Shown in pieces: positions 1 through 8,736 of a stretch of 64,000 nt of DNA. Positions within the stretch are counted from its first letter, which is position 1; every line of letters begins with the position of its first letter. The notes beneath the pieces are model-generated. The model saw only the letters and a program-made list of their open reading frames with translations, was not told the DNA's origin and did no database searches. Origin of the DNA: Paraburkholderia aromaticivorans (GTDB lineage: Bacteria; Pseudomonadota; Gammaproteobacteria; Burkholderiales; Burkholderiaceae). A program made the position numbers and the translations under genes. The DNA lies in the NCBI RefSeq assembly GCF_012689525.1, contig NZ_CP051515.1, positions 1,612,001 through 1,676,000 of the forward strand, given 5' to 3'.

Positions 1-197
1 CCGACATCCAGATGCCGGGCAAGCTCAACGGCATCGACCTCGCGGAGAAGGTGCGCAGCGCGTGGCCGTCGCAGAAGATCGCCTTGATGACCGGCTACGC
101 CGACGAACTCGAACGCGCGCGTCGGCTGGGCGTGGCGATCCTCGCCAAGCCGTTCAATATCGACGAGTTGCACGCTCTGGTGGTATGCGAGCCGTAA
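1..197 (+). CDS. Response regulator receiver domain, C-terminal part (gene begins upstream of window)
   Basis: This is the 3' end of a gene that begins before the window. The reading frame is open from base 3, and the first residues read D-I-Q-M-P-G, the usual phosphoacceptor loop, so codon 3-5 is probably the phosphorylated Asp. The later T-G-Y-A and A-K-P-F motifs supply the conserved Thr and Lys of the receiver fold, and the protein stops about 60 residues after the Asp. The receiver therefore forms the C-terminus, as in a hybrid histidine kinase or a single-domain regulator. The ATG at 12 is internal and not a start. Partner and output cannot be told from this fragment. Confidence 0.8.
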   Translation, partial: DIQMPGKLNGIDLAEKVRSAWPSQKIALMTGYADELERARRLGVAILAKPFNIDELHALVVCEP

Positions 198-340
198 AGC
201 TGGCCCAGTGCGGCACACGGTCTTGCATGTTCGAAGTATTTCATGACTCGCGGCACACCCCTTGCTGAAACAAGGGCGAGGTAGGCGTATCTGGCTGAAC
301 CGGCTGGCGCAACCCGCTTCTTTTCGCACAGGAGAAAGTC

Positions 341-637
341 ATGAACTTCAGAAACAAGACTCGCAGTGCAGTCCTCATCTCGGCCTTGCTCGCCGCTTCC
401 TCGATCGCGATGGCGCAAGGCAGCGGGGGCGGCGGGGGCGGTCCGGCCGGCAACGATCCGAATGGCGGCACCGATGCCGGCGCGACCCGCGAGGGCGGCG
501 ACATGCAGGCATCCGGTGCGATGGCGCATTCGAAGTCAACGAAAAAGCATCACATGAAGTCGTCGAAGACGAAGCCGGCAGCCGATTCGACCAATATGCC
601 GGGCGCCGATGCGAGCAGCGGTACGAAGGGGCAGTGA
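341..637 (+). CDS. Small secreted glycine-rich protein, function unknown
   Basis: A 98-residue protein starts at an ATG placed 6 bases after AGGAG (330-334). The N-terminus has a basic head and a hydrophobic stretch ending in A-M-A, a typical Sec signal peptide with cleavage near residue 25. The mature part is low complexity: a run of glycines, then a polar segment, then a Lys/His/Ser-rich tail. No enzymatic motif is visible. Small secreted proteins of this composition are common in Burkholderiaceae and remain uncharacterised. It stands alone between the receiver gene and the esterase gene. Confidence 0.6.
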   Translation: MNFRNKTRSAVLISALLAASSIAMAQGSGGGGGGPAGNDPNGGTDAGATREGGDMQASGAMAHSKSTKKHHMKSSKTKPAADSTNMPGADASSGTKGQ

Positions 638-772
638 CGCAGCCGTCGCCCGCATTGCATGCCATTCACAGGTATAGCGCTTGCTGAAATTGACCGCATG
701 CACGGTTGTCGAGCGCCAATCATGAAAGCCTCCGATGAGCCCGTGCCCCTCATTATCTGCAGGAGCATGGAC

Positions 773-1795
773 ATGACACTCGGCGATACGATCAAAGGCA
801 TGGTCGGCATGGATCCAACGGGACATGCCGATCCCGACATGAAAGCGGTGCTCGACGCACTCAAGAGTCTCGACTCGAAGCCCATCGAAGATTGCACAGT
901 GGAGGAGGCGAGGCAGCAGCCCACGCCCGCCGACGCCGTCAGAAAACTGATGCAGGACCCGGCGTTTAGCGCGCGGCCTGCGCTGGAACTGGAGGCGGTG
1001 CGCACGCAAGACATCATGATTCCGGGCGCGGCCGGCAGCAATCCGGCGCGGGTCTACACGCCGCAAGGCGAGGGGCCGTTCCCGCTGATTCTGTATTTCC
1101 ACGGCGGCGGCTGGGTGATCGCCGATCTCGATACCTACGATGCCACACCGCGCTCAATGGCCGCGCAGAGCCGGGCGATCGTGGTGTCCGCGCACTACCG
1201 GCAGGCGCCGGAGCACCGATTGCCGGCCGCGCATGACGACGCGTTCGCCGCATGGGGCTGGCTGATCGGGAACGCGGCGAGTCTCGGCGGCGACCCGAAC
1301 AAGATCGCGATCATGGGCGAGAGCGCCGGCGCCAATCTGGCGATCAACGTATCGATCCGCGCGCGCAATACGGGCATCCGCATGCCGATGCACCAGGCGC
1401 TCATCTATCCGGTGGCGAGCAACAACATCGTGTCGATCTCTTATGAAGAGAACCGCAACGCCAAACCCTTGAACAAGCCGATGATGCTGTGGTTCGTGCA
1501 TAACGTTATCAACAGCGAGAGCGATCTCACCAGTCCGTTGATCGACGTGGTGAGCGTGGATCTGTCACGCTTGCCACCGGCGGTGGTGGTGACGGCGGGC
1601 ATCGATCCGCTGCGCTCGGACGGTGAGAAGCTCGCACAGAAGCTGCACAGCGCGGGCGTGCCCGTCGAGCATCGCAACTATCGGGGCGCGACGCACGAGT
1701 TCTTCGGCATGGCAGCGGTGCTGCAGGCGGCGCGCGATGCGCAGGCCTTCGTGTCGCTCGCGCAGCGCCAGGCATTCGGCGGGGCGCCGCTTTGA
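773..1795 (+). CDS. Alpha/beta hydrolase, hormone-sensitive-lipase type esterase
   Basis: This is a cytoplasmic carboxylesterase-like hydrolase of about 340 residues. It has the HGGGW oxyanion-hole motif near residue 110, the nucleophile elbow G-E-S-A-G near residue 182, an Asp in the segment A-G-I-D-P-L and a His in G-A-T-H-E-F, which completes the Ser-Asp-His triad. These features define the HSL (group IV) family, which hydrolyses short acyl esters. I chose the ATG at 773 because AGGAG at 761-765 precedes it by 7 bases; the frame is open further upstream without a better ribosome site. The natural substrate is unknown. It converges on the yjbQ-type gene. Confidence 0.85.
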   Translation: MTLGDTIKGMVGMDPTGHADPDMKAVLDALKSLDSKPIEDCTVEEARQQPTPADAVRKLMQDPAFSARPALELEAVRTQDIMIPGAAGSNPARVYTPQGEGPFPLILYFHGGGWVIADLDTYDATPRSMAAQSRAIVVSAHYRQAPEHRLPAAHDDAFAAWGWLIGNAASLGGDPNKIAIMGESAGANLAINVSIRARNTGIRMPMHQALIYPVASNNIVSISYEENRNAKPLNKPMMLWFVHNVINSESDLTSPLIDVVSVDLSRLPPAVVVTAGIDPLRSDGEKLAQKLHSAGVPVEHRNYRGATHEFFGMAAVLQAARDAQAFVSLAQRQAFGGAPL

Positions 1796-1803
1796 TGCGG
1801 TGA

Positions 1804-1846
1804 GCGGTCCGTTGTCCTCGATCGATCTTCGGGGGCAATGGACCGC
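1804..1846. terminator. Hairpin between convergent genes (possible bidirectional terminator)
   Basis: Eleven-base arms (1804-1814 and 1836-1846) are complementary apart from one G-U pair and lie between the stops of the esterase and yjbQ-type genes. No T tract follows on either strand, so intrinsic termination is only a suggestion. Confidence 0.35.
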
Positions 1847-1850
1847 GCCG

Positions 1851-2270
1851 TCATTCGCCGATCAGATGCAGCACGATGTCCCGATGCTGCGTGTGGCGGC
1901 GATGCTCGAACAGATACAAGCCCTGCCACGTGCCGAGCACCATCTGCCCGTGTTCGACCGGTACCGACAATTGCACTTGCGTGAGCGCGGTGCGCAAATG
2001 CGCCGGCATGTCGTCCAGGCCCTCGGCGTCGTGCTCGTAGCGCTCGGCGTCTTCGGGCGCGAGGCTCGCGAAGTAGCGCTCCAGATCGCGCTGCACCGAA
2101 GGGTCGGCATTCTCCTGAATCAGCAATGAAGCGGACGTATGCCGGCAAAACAGCGTCAGCAGGCCAGTATCGATGGCCTGCGCGACGACGAAGCGGCGCG
2201 CTTCGTCGGTGAATTCGACGAGGCCGCGACTCCGGGCCTTGACGCTCAGGTGATGGATGGCTTGTCGCAT
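1851..2270 (-). CDS. yjbQ: YjbQ family protein (UPF0047)
   Basis: A 139-residue protein matches the YjbQ/UPF0047 family along its whole length. It has the segments C-R-H-T-S-A-S-L and N-A-D-P-S-V-Q-R-D-L, and the C-terminal G-T-W-Q-G-L-Y-L-F-E-H-R that forms the conserved active-site cavity. Members are small cytosolic proteins with weak thiamine-phosphate-synthase-like activity in vitro; the in vivo role is not settled. The thioredoxin-like gene lies just upstream on the same strand with a short gap, so the two may be co-transcribed. The family call is firm and the function is not. Confidence 0.9.
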   Translation of the reverse strand: MRQAIHHLSVKARSRGLVEFTDEARRFVVAQAIDTGLLTLFCRHTSASLLIQENADPSVQRDLERYFASLAPEDAERYEHDAEGLDDMPAHLRTALTQVQLSVPVEHGQMVLGTWQGLYLFEHRRHTQHRDIVLHLIGE

Positions 2271-2327
2271 GATCAGTGTCGGGTTGAGATGGCGCGGCGC
2301 ATAGAACGTGGCGTGCGCTGCTCGACC

Positions 2328-2648
2328 TCAGAGCGACGTGAGAACGTCCGCGATTGCCGCGGCGTTGGCCGGGCGGACCACGCGCGCGACTTCCGTGCCG
2401 TCGCGCATCAGGATCAGCGTGGGCCAGTGTTTGACCTTGAACGAGCGGCCGAGCGGCCGGCCCGGGCCGTCTTCGATCTTCAGATGCCTGAGGCCGTCGT
2501 GCGGTTCGAGGGCCTGGGCAATCGACGCTCGCGCGCCCTGGCAGTAGCCGCACCAGTCCGTGCCGAATTCGACGAGGGTGGCGCCCGGCAGGGCGTCGAG
2601 TTGGGCTCGCGAGGGGGCTTTGGAAGAATAGGCTGTCTGGGTTGCCAT
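2328..2648 (-). CDS. Thioredoxin-like protein with CGYC active site
   Basis: This is a 106-residue thioredoxin-fold protein. The redox motif W-C-G-Y-C places its cysteines at residues 33 and 36, and the cis-proline sits in the W-P-T-L segment. I chose the start at 2648 because GGAG lies 7 bases upstream of it, although the frame is open further to 2822. It has no signal peptide, so it should act in the cytosol as a disulfide reductase or oxidoreductase. CGYC differs from the CGPC of housekeeping thioredoxins and is closer to glutaredoxin or DsbC-like sites. It lies directly upstream of the yjbQ-type gene on the same strand. Confidence 0.8.
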   Translation of the reverse strand: MATQTAYSSKAPSRAQLDALPGATLVEFGTDWCGYCQGARASIAQALEPHDGLRHLKIEDGPGRPLGRSFKVKHWPTLILMRDGTEVARVVRPANAAAIADVLTSL

Positions 2649-2901
2649 GCGTGCTCCGGAGCGGTTTAACCTGTGCAGGGAGGGGTATGCGCCGTCGTGG
2701 CGTCCCCTGCGGGTGGATTTGCCAAGAGTAGCAGCTATCCCCGGAATCGTCAGTGAGCGTGGCCTCGCCGTAATGCGCGGCGCGGCTTGGTGCGCGGCGG
2801 TGTGAATTTCACGCAAACTCATATTCTTGCCGGCATGGCGTGTTAAACATCGTCCGGTGTCGCCGGAAGGCGGCGAATCATCGAGGTCGGAAAGGAAAGA
2901 A

Positions 2902-3198
2902 ATGGGCGAAAGGATTTATCTGCGGTATCCCGGCAAGGACGAAACCGTCGCGGTGGCCACCGGTTTCAGTTGGGGCGCGTGTCTGCTGGGCTTCGTGTGG
3001 GCGTTGTCGAAGAAAATGTGGTTTGCCGCTTTCGTCATGCTGGCGATCAATCTTTTGCTGTTCTGCTCGGGCCTGTGGGGCGAAACGGCCGACCTGATCG
3101 GACTGGTGCTCTCGGTGCTGTTCGGCATCGCTTGCGGGATGTATGGCAATCAGTGGCATCGGTGGACATTGGAGAAGCGCGGCTACGTCGTGCTGTAG
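2902..3198 (+). CDS. DUF2628-like small membrane protein
   Basis: A 98-residue protein begins at the ATG preceded by AAAGGA (2891-2896). It has a short polar N-terminus, then G-F-S-W-G-A-C-L-L-G-F-V-W-A-L, followed by two or three hydrophobic helices and a basic tail. The motif F-S-W-G-A, a W-A-L segment and clustered membrane helices are typical of DUF2628 inner-membrane proteins, whose role is unknown. The frame is open to 2827, but no ribosome site supports that longer form. Confidence 0.65.
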   Translation: MGERIYLRYPGKDETVAVATGFSWGACLLGFVWALSKKMWFAAFVMLAINLLLFCSGLWGETADLIGLVLSVLFGIACGMYGNQWHRWTLEKRGYVVL

Positions 3199-3335
3199 CA
3201 CGGCCTGTAATGCGCCGCCGAAGATCGCTGCGCGGGAGCAGATATTGCTGGCCACACGCCGCGCCTACGCGCATCAAAACAACCAAAACGAAACGCATCG
3301 TCGAACCTGTTCCCAATGCGTCATGGAGGCATCCC

Positions 3336-3848
3336 ATGCCCAATGCAGTTGCTGCACGCCGTTCCGCCGTGTTGTCCAACCCGCTGCGCCGCAGCCTGGC
3401 TGGCGTGGCGCTGGCCGTGTCGCTCGGTATCGCGCCGCTTGCGCATGGCGCCGACCCGAGCGCAGCGCCGGGCGCGGGGATGACCAGCGCACCCGGCGCT
3501 TCGAGCGCCACCGCACCTGCAACATCCGCCGCGTCAGCGCCCGACGACACCTTCCTGCTCACCATCTTCCTGCGTCACGACGAGTCTAAACCGCTGCCGA
3601 AGATCAACGACCAGTTGCGCGCACAAGGATTCTTCAAGACCTTTCCGCCGCCCGGCATCGAAGTGGTGTCGTGGTACGTAATGATGGGCATCGGCCAGGT
3701 GGTCACGCTACGCGTGCCGGCGAGCCGTCTGCGCGAAGTCAACCGGGCGATCGAAACGACCGCGTGGGGCGGCTATCGCACCGAGTTTTATCCGACCTAC
3801 GACTACAAGGCGCAAGCGCAGCAAATGCGCGCAACGGACGGCAAGTAG
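3336..3848 (+). CDS. Periplasmic protein of unknown function with signal peptide
   Basis: This protein has 170 residues and starts at an ATG preceded by GGAGG (3325-3329). Residues 1 to about 38 form a signal peptide (basic head, hydrophobic core, A-H-G-A cleavage region). An Ala/Pro/Ser-rich linker follows. The C-terminal 110 residues look folded and contain T-F-L-L-T-I-F-L-R-H-D-E-S-K, a P-P-P-G-I-E-V segment and a closing F-Y-P-T-Y-D-Y. I do not recognise the domain by name. Similar small secreted proteins are common in Burkholderia. It is monocistronic in appearance. Confidence 0.65.
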   Translation: MPNAVAARRSAVLSNPLRRSLAGVALAVSLGIAPLAHGADPSAAPGAGMTSAPGASSATAPATSAASAPDDTFLLTIFLRHDESKPLPKINDQLRAQGFFKTFPPPGIEVVSWYVMMGIGQVVTLRVPASRLREVNRAIETTAWGGYRTEFYPTYDYKAQAQQMRATDGK

Positions 3849-4021
3849 CGTGCTCCACGCCGTCAGTTGTGCGGCAACGGTGCGGTCTGCAATTTTGGGA
3901 TGCGGTGGTGCGGGTTTACGCGCCCGCGAGCTAGGCCGATAATGCCCCGGTCGTTCCGGCCACGAAGTGTGCGGCGTGCATTGCGCGTCGCAAGCTCGCT
4001 TTCCCTGACTCACCGCCCCTC

Positions 4022-5350
4022 GTGTTAAAAACCTCACGTTTTTTCGATCTACTGCGCATTCCCGGCTTCAAGCCGCTCGCCGCCGCGACGCTCATGCTCG
4101 GTGTGGCGATGTCGTTCACCGCTCCCTATCTCTCCCTGTTCGGCGTCGAGCGCGCCGGCATGACGCCGTTCAGGCTCGGCATCTTCATGACGCTGATCGC
4201 GGCGAGCGGGGTGCTCGCCAGCACCTTCGCGGGCCGCTGGAGCGACGCGAGCGGACGGCACCGGCCCTTGCTGCTGGCCGCGCTGATCGCGGCGGCGCTC
4301 GGTTATCTGTGTTTATGCGTCGTGCGTGACTACCGGCTGCTGCTGGTGGTCGGGATCGTCTTTATCGGCGCGGGCGGCTCGGCCATTTCGATGGTGTTCT
4401 CGTTCAGCCGCGCGGCCTTGCCCGTATCGGACCCGGAGGAACGCGTTTTCGCCAGTGCGACCTTGCGGACCATTCTGTCGGCGGCATGGGTGTTCGGGCC
4501 GTCGGTGGGCGCGCTGGTGCTCGCCGCCAGCAGCTTTTACGGGCTCTTCCTGTTCGCCGCCGCCAGTTTCGGCGCCTGCGCGACGATCGTCTGGCGCATG
4601 CGCGAGCCGCAAGGCCATCTCGGCGATCACACGGTGGAAGACACCGCGTCGGAGCCGTCGGCGTCGATCACCGTGCCGCCGCTGACCACGCCCGGCGAAG
4701 AGGCGCACGAAGATTTGCCGGGCGTCGCCTCGGCCAACGACATCGGCCGCGCGGTCGCCGCGCTCACCTTGCTCGGCCTCGCCGCGAACGCGACCATGAT
4801 CGTGCTGCCGCTTTACATCGTGCACGGGCTGAACGGCACGCATCTGGACGTGTCGGTGATGCTCGGCCTCGGCGCCTTGATGGAGATCCCGATGATGCTC
4901 GCGCTCGGCGCGAAGTCGTCGGCGCTGCACAAGCCCAACTGGCTGGCCGCCTGCGCCGCCGTGCACGCGGTGTATTTCGTCGGCATGTCGCTGGCGGGGA
5001 CTGTCCACGTGCTGATCCCGATGCAAATGCTCAACGCCTTCGTGGTCGCCGTGACCTCGTGCCTCGGCATGACCTATGTGCAGGACCTGATGCCGCACGC
5101 GCCCGGCCGCGCCACCGCGCTCTTCTTCAACGCGGCGCGCGTCGGCTCGATTCTCTCGGGCGTGTTGTCGGGTTTGCTGGTGCAGGCGTTCAGTTATCGT
5201 GGCACGTTTCTGTTCTGCGGCTTGCTGGCGCTGTGCGCGCTGGTGCTATTCGCCGTGCCGGGCGATCGCTATCCGTTGATGTGGAATGCCGTAAAGCGTT
5301 TTGCGCGTTCGCAATATGGCAAGCTCCAGGCACGGCAGCGACAGCGCTAG
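4022..5350 (+). CDS. MFS transporter, sugar-efflux (SetA/SetB) type
   Basis: This is a 442-residue inner-membrane protein starting with GTG at 4022. It has about 12 hydrophobic helices in two halves split by a polar loop near residues 190-240. The G-R-W-S-D-A-S-G-R-H-R-P segment after helix 2 is the MFS loop 2-3 signature. The pattern resembles the SetA/SotB sugar efflux branch, which exports sugars or sugar analogues by proton antiport. The central loop is longer than usual for the family. Substrate is not determinable from sequence, and the gene appears to be transcribed alone. Confidence 0.75.
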   Translation: MLKTSRFFDLLRIPGFKPLAAATLMLGVAMSFTAPYLSLFGVERAGMTPFRLGIFMTLIAASGVLASTFAGRWSDASGRHRPLLLAALIAAALGYLCLCVVRDYRLLLVVGIVFIGAGGSAISMVFSFSRAALPVSDPEERVFASATLRTILSAAWVFGPSVGALVLAASSFYGLFLFAAASFGACATIVWRMREPQGHLGDHTVEDTASEPSASITVPPLTTPGEEAHEDLPGVASANDIGRAVAALTLLGLAANATMIVLPLYIVHGLNGTHLDVSVMLGLGALMEIPMMLALGAKSSALHKPNWLAACAAVHAVYFVGMSLAGTVHVLIPMQMLNAFVVAVTSCLGMTYVQDLMPHAPGRATALFFNAARVGSILSGVLSGLLVQAFSYRGTFLFCGLLALCALVLFAVPGDRYPLMWNAVKRFARSQYGKLQARQRQR

Positions 5351-5724
5351 ACGCGCCGCCGCCAACGGCAAAACGAACTGTAAGAAGGCAGTCAGCGGAA
5401 TCGAAGCCTGTGCGAGCCATGCCTGGCAACCCAGCCCACCCCCAACCCCAACCGCCAGGAACTTTACGCCGCGCAAAACCTCTGCAAAAGGGCGTATCGT
5501 CTTTCGATGCATGCGGCGATGCCCGCTTCGCTGCAAGAGCGATTCAGGGCTGCTACCGTGTGCCCGGCGCACGCGAAAAAACATCACTACAGTAAGCGTA
5601 GCCACATGCGATCCTTGGCGCCGCGACTGAAGCGCTCAGCGAAAACGCAGCATAGCCGCAGTAGAACGAAGCAAATCACCGAAGCACATCCAGCAGCGCA
5701 ACGAGGCACTTTCCGGAGCGAGAT
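5351..5724. other. Intergenic region, no gene seen
   Basis: This 374-base gap separates the MFS gene from the dehydrogenase gene. Reading frames here lack the third-position GC bias of neighbouring genes, and I see no RNA gene. It presumably carries the promoter of the downstream gene pair. Confidence 0.5.
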
Positions 5725-6762
5725 ATGCAGCTAGGCATGATTGGATTGGGGCGCATGGGCGCCGACATGGTGCGGCGCCTGACGAAGGGCGGTCAGCACT
5801 GTATCGCCTACGACGTGCAGCCGGCGGCGGTCGAGAAGCTGAAACAGGACGGCGTGGCGGGCGCGGCATCGCTGGAAGACCTCGTCGCGCAACTCGACAA
5901 GCCGCGCGCCGTGTGGCTGATGGTGCCGGCCGCCGTGGTCGACATGACGTTGGAGAAACTCGTGCCCTTGCTGGAGCCGGGCGATATCGTGATCGACGGC
6001 GGCAACTCCTACTATCACGACGACATCCGCCGCGGCACTGAGCTGGCCGGGCGCAAGCTTCACTATGTGGACGTCGGCACCAGCGGCGGCGTGGCGGGCC
6101 GCGAGCGCGGCTACTGTCTGATGATCGGTGGCGAGCCGGAGATCGTGAAGCGGCTCGAACCGATTTTCGCGACGCTCGCGCCGGGTGCAGGCTCAGAGCC
6201 GGCCACACCCGGCCGTACCGCCGGAGCGAGCACCGCGGAGCAGGGCTTCCTGCATTGCGGGCCGCAGGGCGCGGGGCACTTCGTCAAGATGGTCCACAAC
6301 GGCATCGAGTACGGCATGATGGCCGCGTATGCCGAGGGCTTGAACATCCTGCATCACGCGGACGCCGGCAAGCATGCGCGCGAAGTCGATGCGGAAACTT
6401 CTCCGCTGCGCCGTCCCGAGCTGTATCAATACGATCTGAATCTCGCCGACGTCACCGAGGTCTGGCGGCGCGGCAGCGTGATCAGTTCCTGGTTGCTCGA
6501 TCTGATCGCCGGGTCGCTCGTCAGCGACGTCGATCTGAAGAACTACGCAGGACGCGTATCCGATTCGGGCGAGGGGCGCTGGACCGTGGCGGCCGCCATC
6601 GACGAGGGCGTGCCTACGCCGGTGCTGAGCGCGGCGCTGTTTGCGCGTTTTAGTTCGCGCGGCGAGGCGGATTTCGCGAACCGGGTGCTCTCGGCCATGC
6701 GGAATGATTTCGGTGGCCACGCCGAGAAATCGGCCACACCGTCCGATACGCCGAAAAGCTGA
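5725..6762 (+). CDS. gnd: 6-phosphogluconate dehydrogenase, decarboxylating, short (NAD-type) form
   Basis: This enzyme oxidises and decarboxylates 6-phosphogluconate to ribulose 5-phosphate. It has 345 residues, compared with about 470 for the classical enzyme. That length matches the short GndA/YqeC branch, which usually prefers NAD. Visible are the Rossmann motif G-L-G-R-M-G at residues 7-12, the D-G-G-N-S-Y loop and the catalytic segment K-M-V-H-N-G-I-E-Y. A polar insertion near residues 155-170 is rich in Gly, Ala and Thr and looks like a loop expansion. The HAD gene follows after 15 bases, so the two are probably one transcript. Confidence 0.9.
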   Translation: MQLGMIGLGRMGADMVRRLTKGGQHCIAYDVQPAAVEKLKQDGVAGAASLEDLVAQLDKPRAVWLMVPAAVVDMTLEKLVPLLEPGDIVIDGGNSYYHDDIRRGTELAGRKLHYVDVGTSGGVAGRERGYCLMIGGEPEIVKRLEPIFATLAPGAGSEPATPGRTAGASTAEQGFLHCGPQGAGHFVKMVHNGIEYGMMAAYAEGLNILHHADAGKHAREVDAETSPLRRPELYQYDLNLADVTEVWRRGSVISSWLLDLIAGSLVSDVDLKNYAGRVSDSGEGRWTVAAAIDEGVPTPVLSAALFARFSSRGEADFANRVLSAMRNDFGGHAEKSATPSDTPKS

Positions 6763-6777
6763 TTCCAGGGAGCCGCG

Positions 6778-7470
6778 ATGCCAGCCACTACCTCTACGCC
6801 GCACGACGTCGTGTTTCTGTTCGACTGCGATAACACCTTGCTCGACAACGACCACGTGCTGTCGGATCTGCGCGCTCACATGACGCGCGAGTTCGGCGCG
6901 GAGAACAGCGCGCGGTACTGGGAAATCTTCGAGAACCTGCGCGCCGAGCTTGGCTACGCCGACTATCTGGGCGCGCTGCAGCGGTATCGCTCGGAGCGTC
7001 CACGGGACACGCGGCTGCTGTTGATGTCGTCGTTCCTGATCGAGTATCCGTTTGCGAACCGCCTGTATCCGGGCGCGCTGGATGCGCTCCGGCATGTGGG
7101 CGAGCGCGGCCCCACGGTGATCCTCTCCGACGGCGACGTGGTGTTCCAGCCGCGCAAGATCGCCCGCTCGGGGCTATGGGACGAGGTCGGAGGGCGCGTG
7201 CTGATCTACATCCACAAAGAGTTGATGCTCGATCAGGTGATGGAGTGTTATCCCGCGCGCCACTATGTGATGGTCGACGACAAGCTGCGCATTCTCACGG
7301 CCATGAAAAAGGCGTGGGGCGCCAAACTGACGACGGTGTTTCCCCGCCAGGGGCACTATGCATTCGATCCGAAAGAGATCGCCAGTAATCCGCCGGCGGA
7401 TGTGACGGTGGAGCGGATCGGGGAGTTGGCGGAGATCGACGTGGAGTCTTTGTTGGCTGAGAAAGGCTAG
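6778..7470 (+). CDS. HAD family hydrolase
   Basis: This is a 230-residue soluble phosphatase-like protein. Motif I is F-D-C-D-N-T-L-L-D with the Asp nucleophile near residue 16. Motif II is in I-L-S-D-G-D, and motif IV has the acidic pair in M-V-D-D-K near residue 164. A helical cap region lies between motifs I and II. The gene starts 15 bases after the 6-phosphogluconate dehydrogenase stop, which suggests a role with sugar phosphates; this is context only. The exact substrate is unknown. Confidence 0.85.
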   Translation: MPATTSTPHDVVFLFDCDNTLLDNDHVLSDLRAHMTREFGAENSARYWEIFENLRAELGYADYLGALQRYRSERPRDTRLLLMSSFLIEYPFANRLYPGALDALRHVGERGPTVILSDGDVVFQPRKIARSGLWDEVGGRVLIYIHKELMLDQVMECYPARHYVMVDDKLRILTAMKKAWGAKLTTVFPRQGHYAFDPKEIASNPPADVTVERIGELAEIDVESLLAEKG

Positions 7471-7475
7471 CGGTT

Positions 7476-7534
7476 CGCGGCGCTTTGCGCGTCCCCATGT
7501 ACGTGTCATGCACAGGGAGAGCGAGAGCGCCGCG
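7476..7534. terminator. Long-loop inverted repeat between convergent genes
   Basis: Perfect 9-base arms (7476-7484 and 7526-7534) flank a 41-base loop between the HAD and ankyrin gene stops. It might help end both transcripts, but the long loop and missing T tract make this weak. Confidence 0.25.
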
Positions 7535-7552
7535 GGCCAATGACGGTTCGCT

Positions 7553-8089
7553 TTATGAACCGAGTTCCTTCAGGCGCGCTTGCGCATCGCCGGCGCCCAT
7601 GCGGCCGGCTGCATCCATTGCCGTCACGCCGTTCGCATCGCGGGCCTTCGGGTCCGCGCCATGCGCAATCAGCAACTCCATGATCGCCGTGCGATTGAAC
7701 ATCGCGGCAATCATCAACGCGGTGCGTCCGTCCGGCGACGCGCCTTCCACATCCGCGCCATGCGCGAGCAAGGTTTCGACGACCTTGTCGAAGCCCTTGA
7801 ATGCCGCGCCCGCAATCGGCGTTTGTCCGTTGTCGTTACGCAGATTCGGATCGGCGCCGCGTTCGAGCAGCGTGCGCACGGCATCCACGTGACCGTGGTA
7901 GCTGGCGAGCATGATGAGGCTGTCACCTTTGTCGTTGCGCAGATTCGGTGGAACGCCTTTTTCGATCACCGCCGCGAGCATGGCGGCGTCGCCGCTCCGC
8001 GCGAGGTCGAAAACTTGATGCGCCAGTTCGAGCAACTCCGGATCGATCGGCTGGCCGGACGGCGGGGAAGTATCAGCGTGGTCCGTCAA
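7553..8089 (-). CDS. Ankyrin repeat protein
   Basis: This is a 178-residue protein with about four ankyrin repeats covering residues 40-165; the recurring G-A-D-P/V and G-x-T-A/P turns mark each unit. The start codon appears to be TTG at 8089, with AAGGAG 6 bases upstream and no suitable ATG nearby. There is no signal peptide or membrane segment, so it is likely a cytosolic protein-binding scaffold. Single-domain ankyrin proteins are common in Burkholderiaceae, and their partners are usually unknown. It may share a transcript with nothing else, since the small membrane gene upstream has its own spacing. Confidence 0.85.
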   Translation of the reverse strand: MTDHADTSPPSGQPIDPELLELAHQVFDLARSGDAAMLAAVIEKGVPPNLRNDKGDSLIMLASYHGHVDAVRTLLERGADPNLRNDNGQTPIAGAAFKGFDKVVETLLAHGADVEGASPDGRTALMIAAMFNRTAIMELLIAHGADPKARDANGVTAMDAAGRMGAGDAQARLKELGS

Positions 8090-8213
8090 TGGAATCTCCT
8101 TGCAATGAAGCCAGGCGCCCCAGGTCTCGGGAAAGCAGGAGACCCTGCGTGAAGGCGCCGGGAAGATTGCTCAGGATACACATTTTGCGCCGGCGACGCC
8201 CACGCGGCGGCGC

Positions 8214-8339
8214 TCAGGCGTGACCGAACAGCTTGACCAGCAAACCGAACACGCCGATCAGAATGGCGACACCCGCAAACAGGAACACGAATGTCAGAAC
8301 GAGGATCAACGGCGCTTTGAGGCGGCTGGGTGTCGGCAT
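8214..8339 (-). CDS. Very small single-span membrane protein
   Basis: A 41-residue product is read from the ATG at 8339: a basic N-terminus, then one long hydrophobic helix (L-I-L-V-L-T-F-V-F-L-F-A-G-V-A-I-L-I-G-V) and a short tail. The frame continues upstream to 8432, but that extension is Arg/Pro-rich and looks non-coding. No strong ribosome site is visible. It could be a real small inner-membrane protein; the call rests only on the membrane helix. Confidence 0.4.
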   Translation of the reverse strand: MPTPSRLKAPLILVLTFVFLFAGVAILIGVFGLLVKLFGHA

Positions 8340-8736
8340 GATTGAGCGTTCAGGTAAGGGGCGAGCAAAGCGGGATGCGCCAGATGCGGTCCGCCGTCGC
8401 GCATGCGGCATCAGGAGCTTAAAGGCATTCACTTAAATGCGCTTGAAGTCTAGCGCATGCGGCGTGAGGCCGACGGTTGCCGCTGTCGCGAAGTCGCGGT
8501 TGGATCAAGCTTTGGACGATTGTGTCGAACCATGCGGCGCGCTTCCTGTCACACTGACGATCATCCGGCAAGGCTGCTAGAGCCCGCTGTCACGGGCCTT
8601 TGTCCGTACGCTTTCGTTATGTCATCCGCATGACAGGATGGCCGGTCTCGCGGATTTCTTTCGCGCCGGCCACCTCGTGAACCATCGTTGCCGCATTCGC
8701 CAACCTGCCTGACAGTCCTTTTCAAGGAGTGACGCC
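8340..8736. other. Intergenic region upstream of phosphoketolase
   Basis: This gap of almost 400 bases precedes the phosphoketolase-acetate kinase genes. It contains a perfect 6+6 inverted repeat with a 4-base loop at 8620-8635 (TGTCAT/ATGACA) and a GCCCG/CGGGC hairpin at about 8582-8597. Either could be a regulator site or leader structure for the operon. No coding frame or RNA gene is convincing. Confidence 0.4.

Noticed and set aside
5507..5734. 75-codon frame upstream of the 6-phosphogluconate dehydrogenase gene
   Set aside because: It overlaps the start of the real gene, has no coding bias and resembles nothing.
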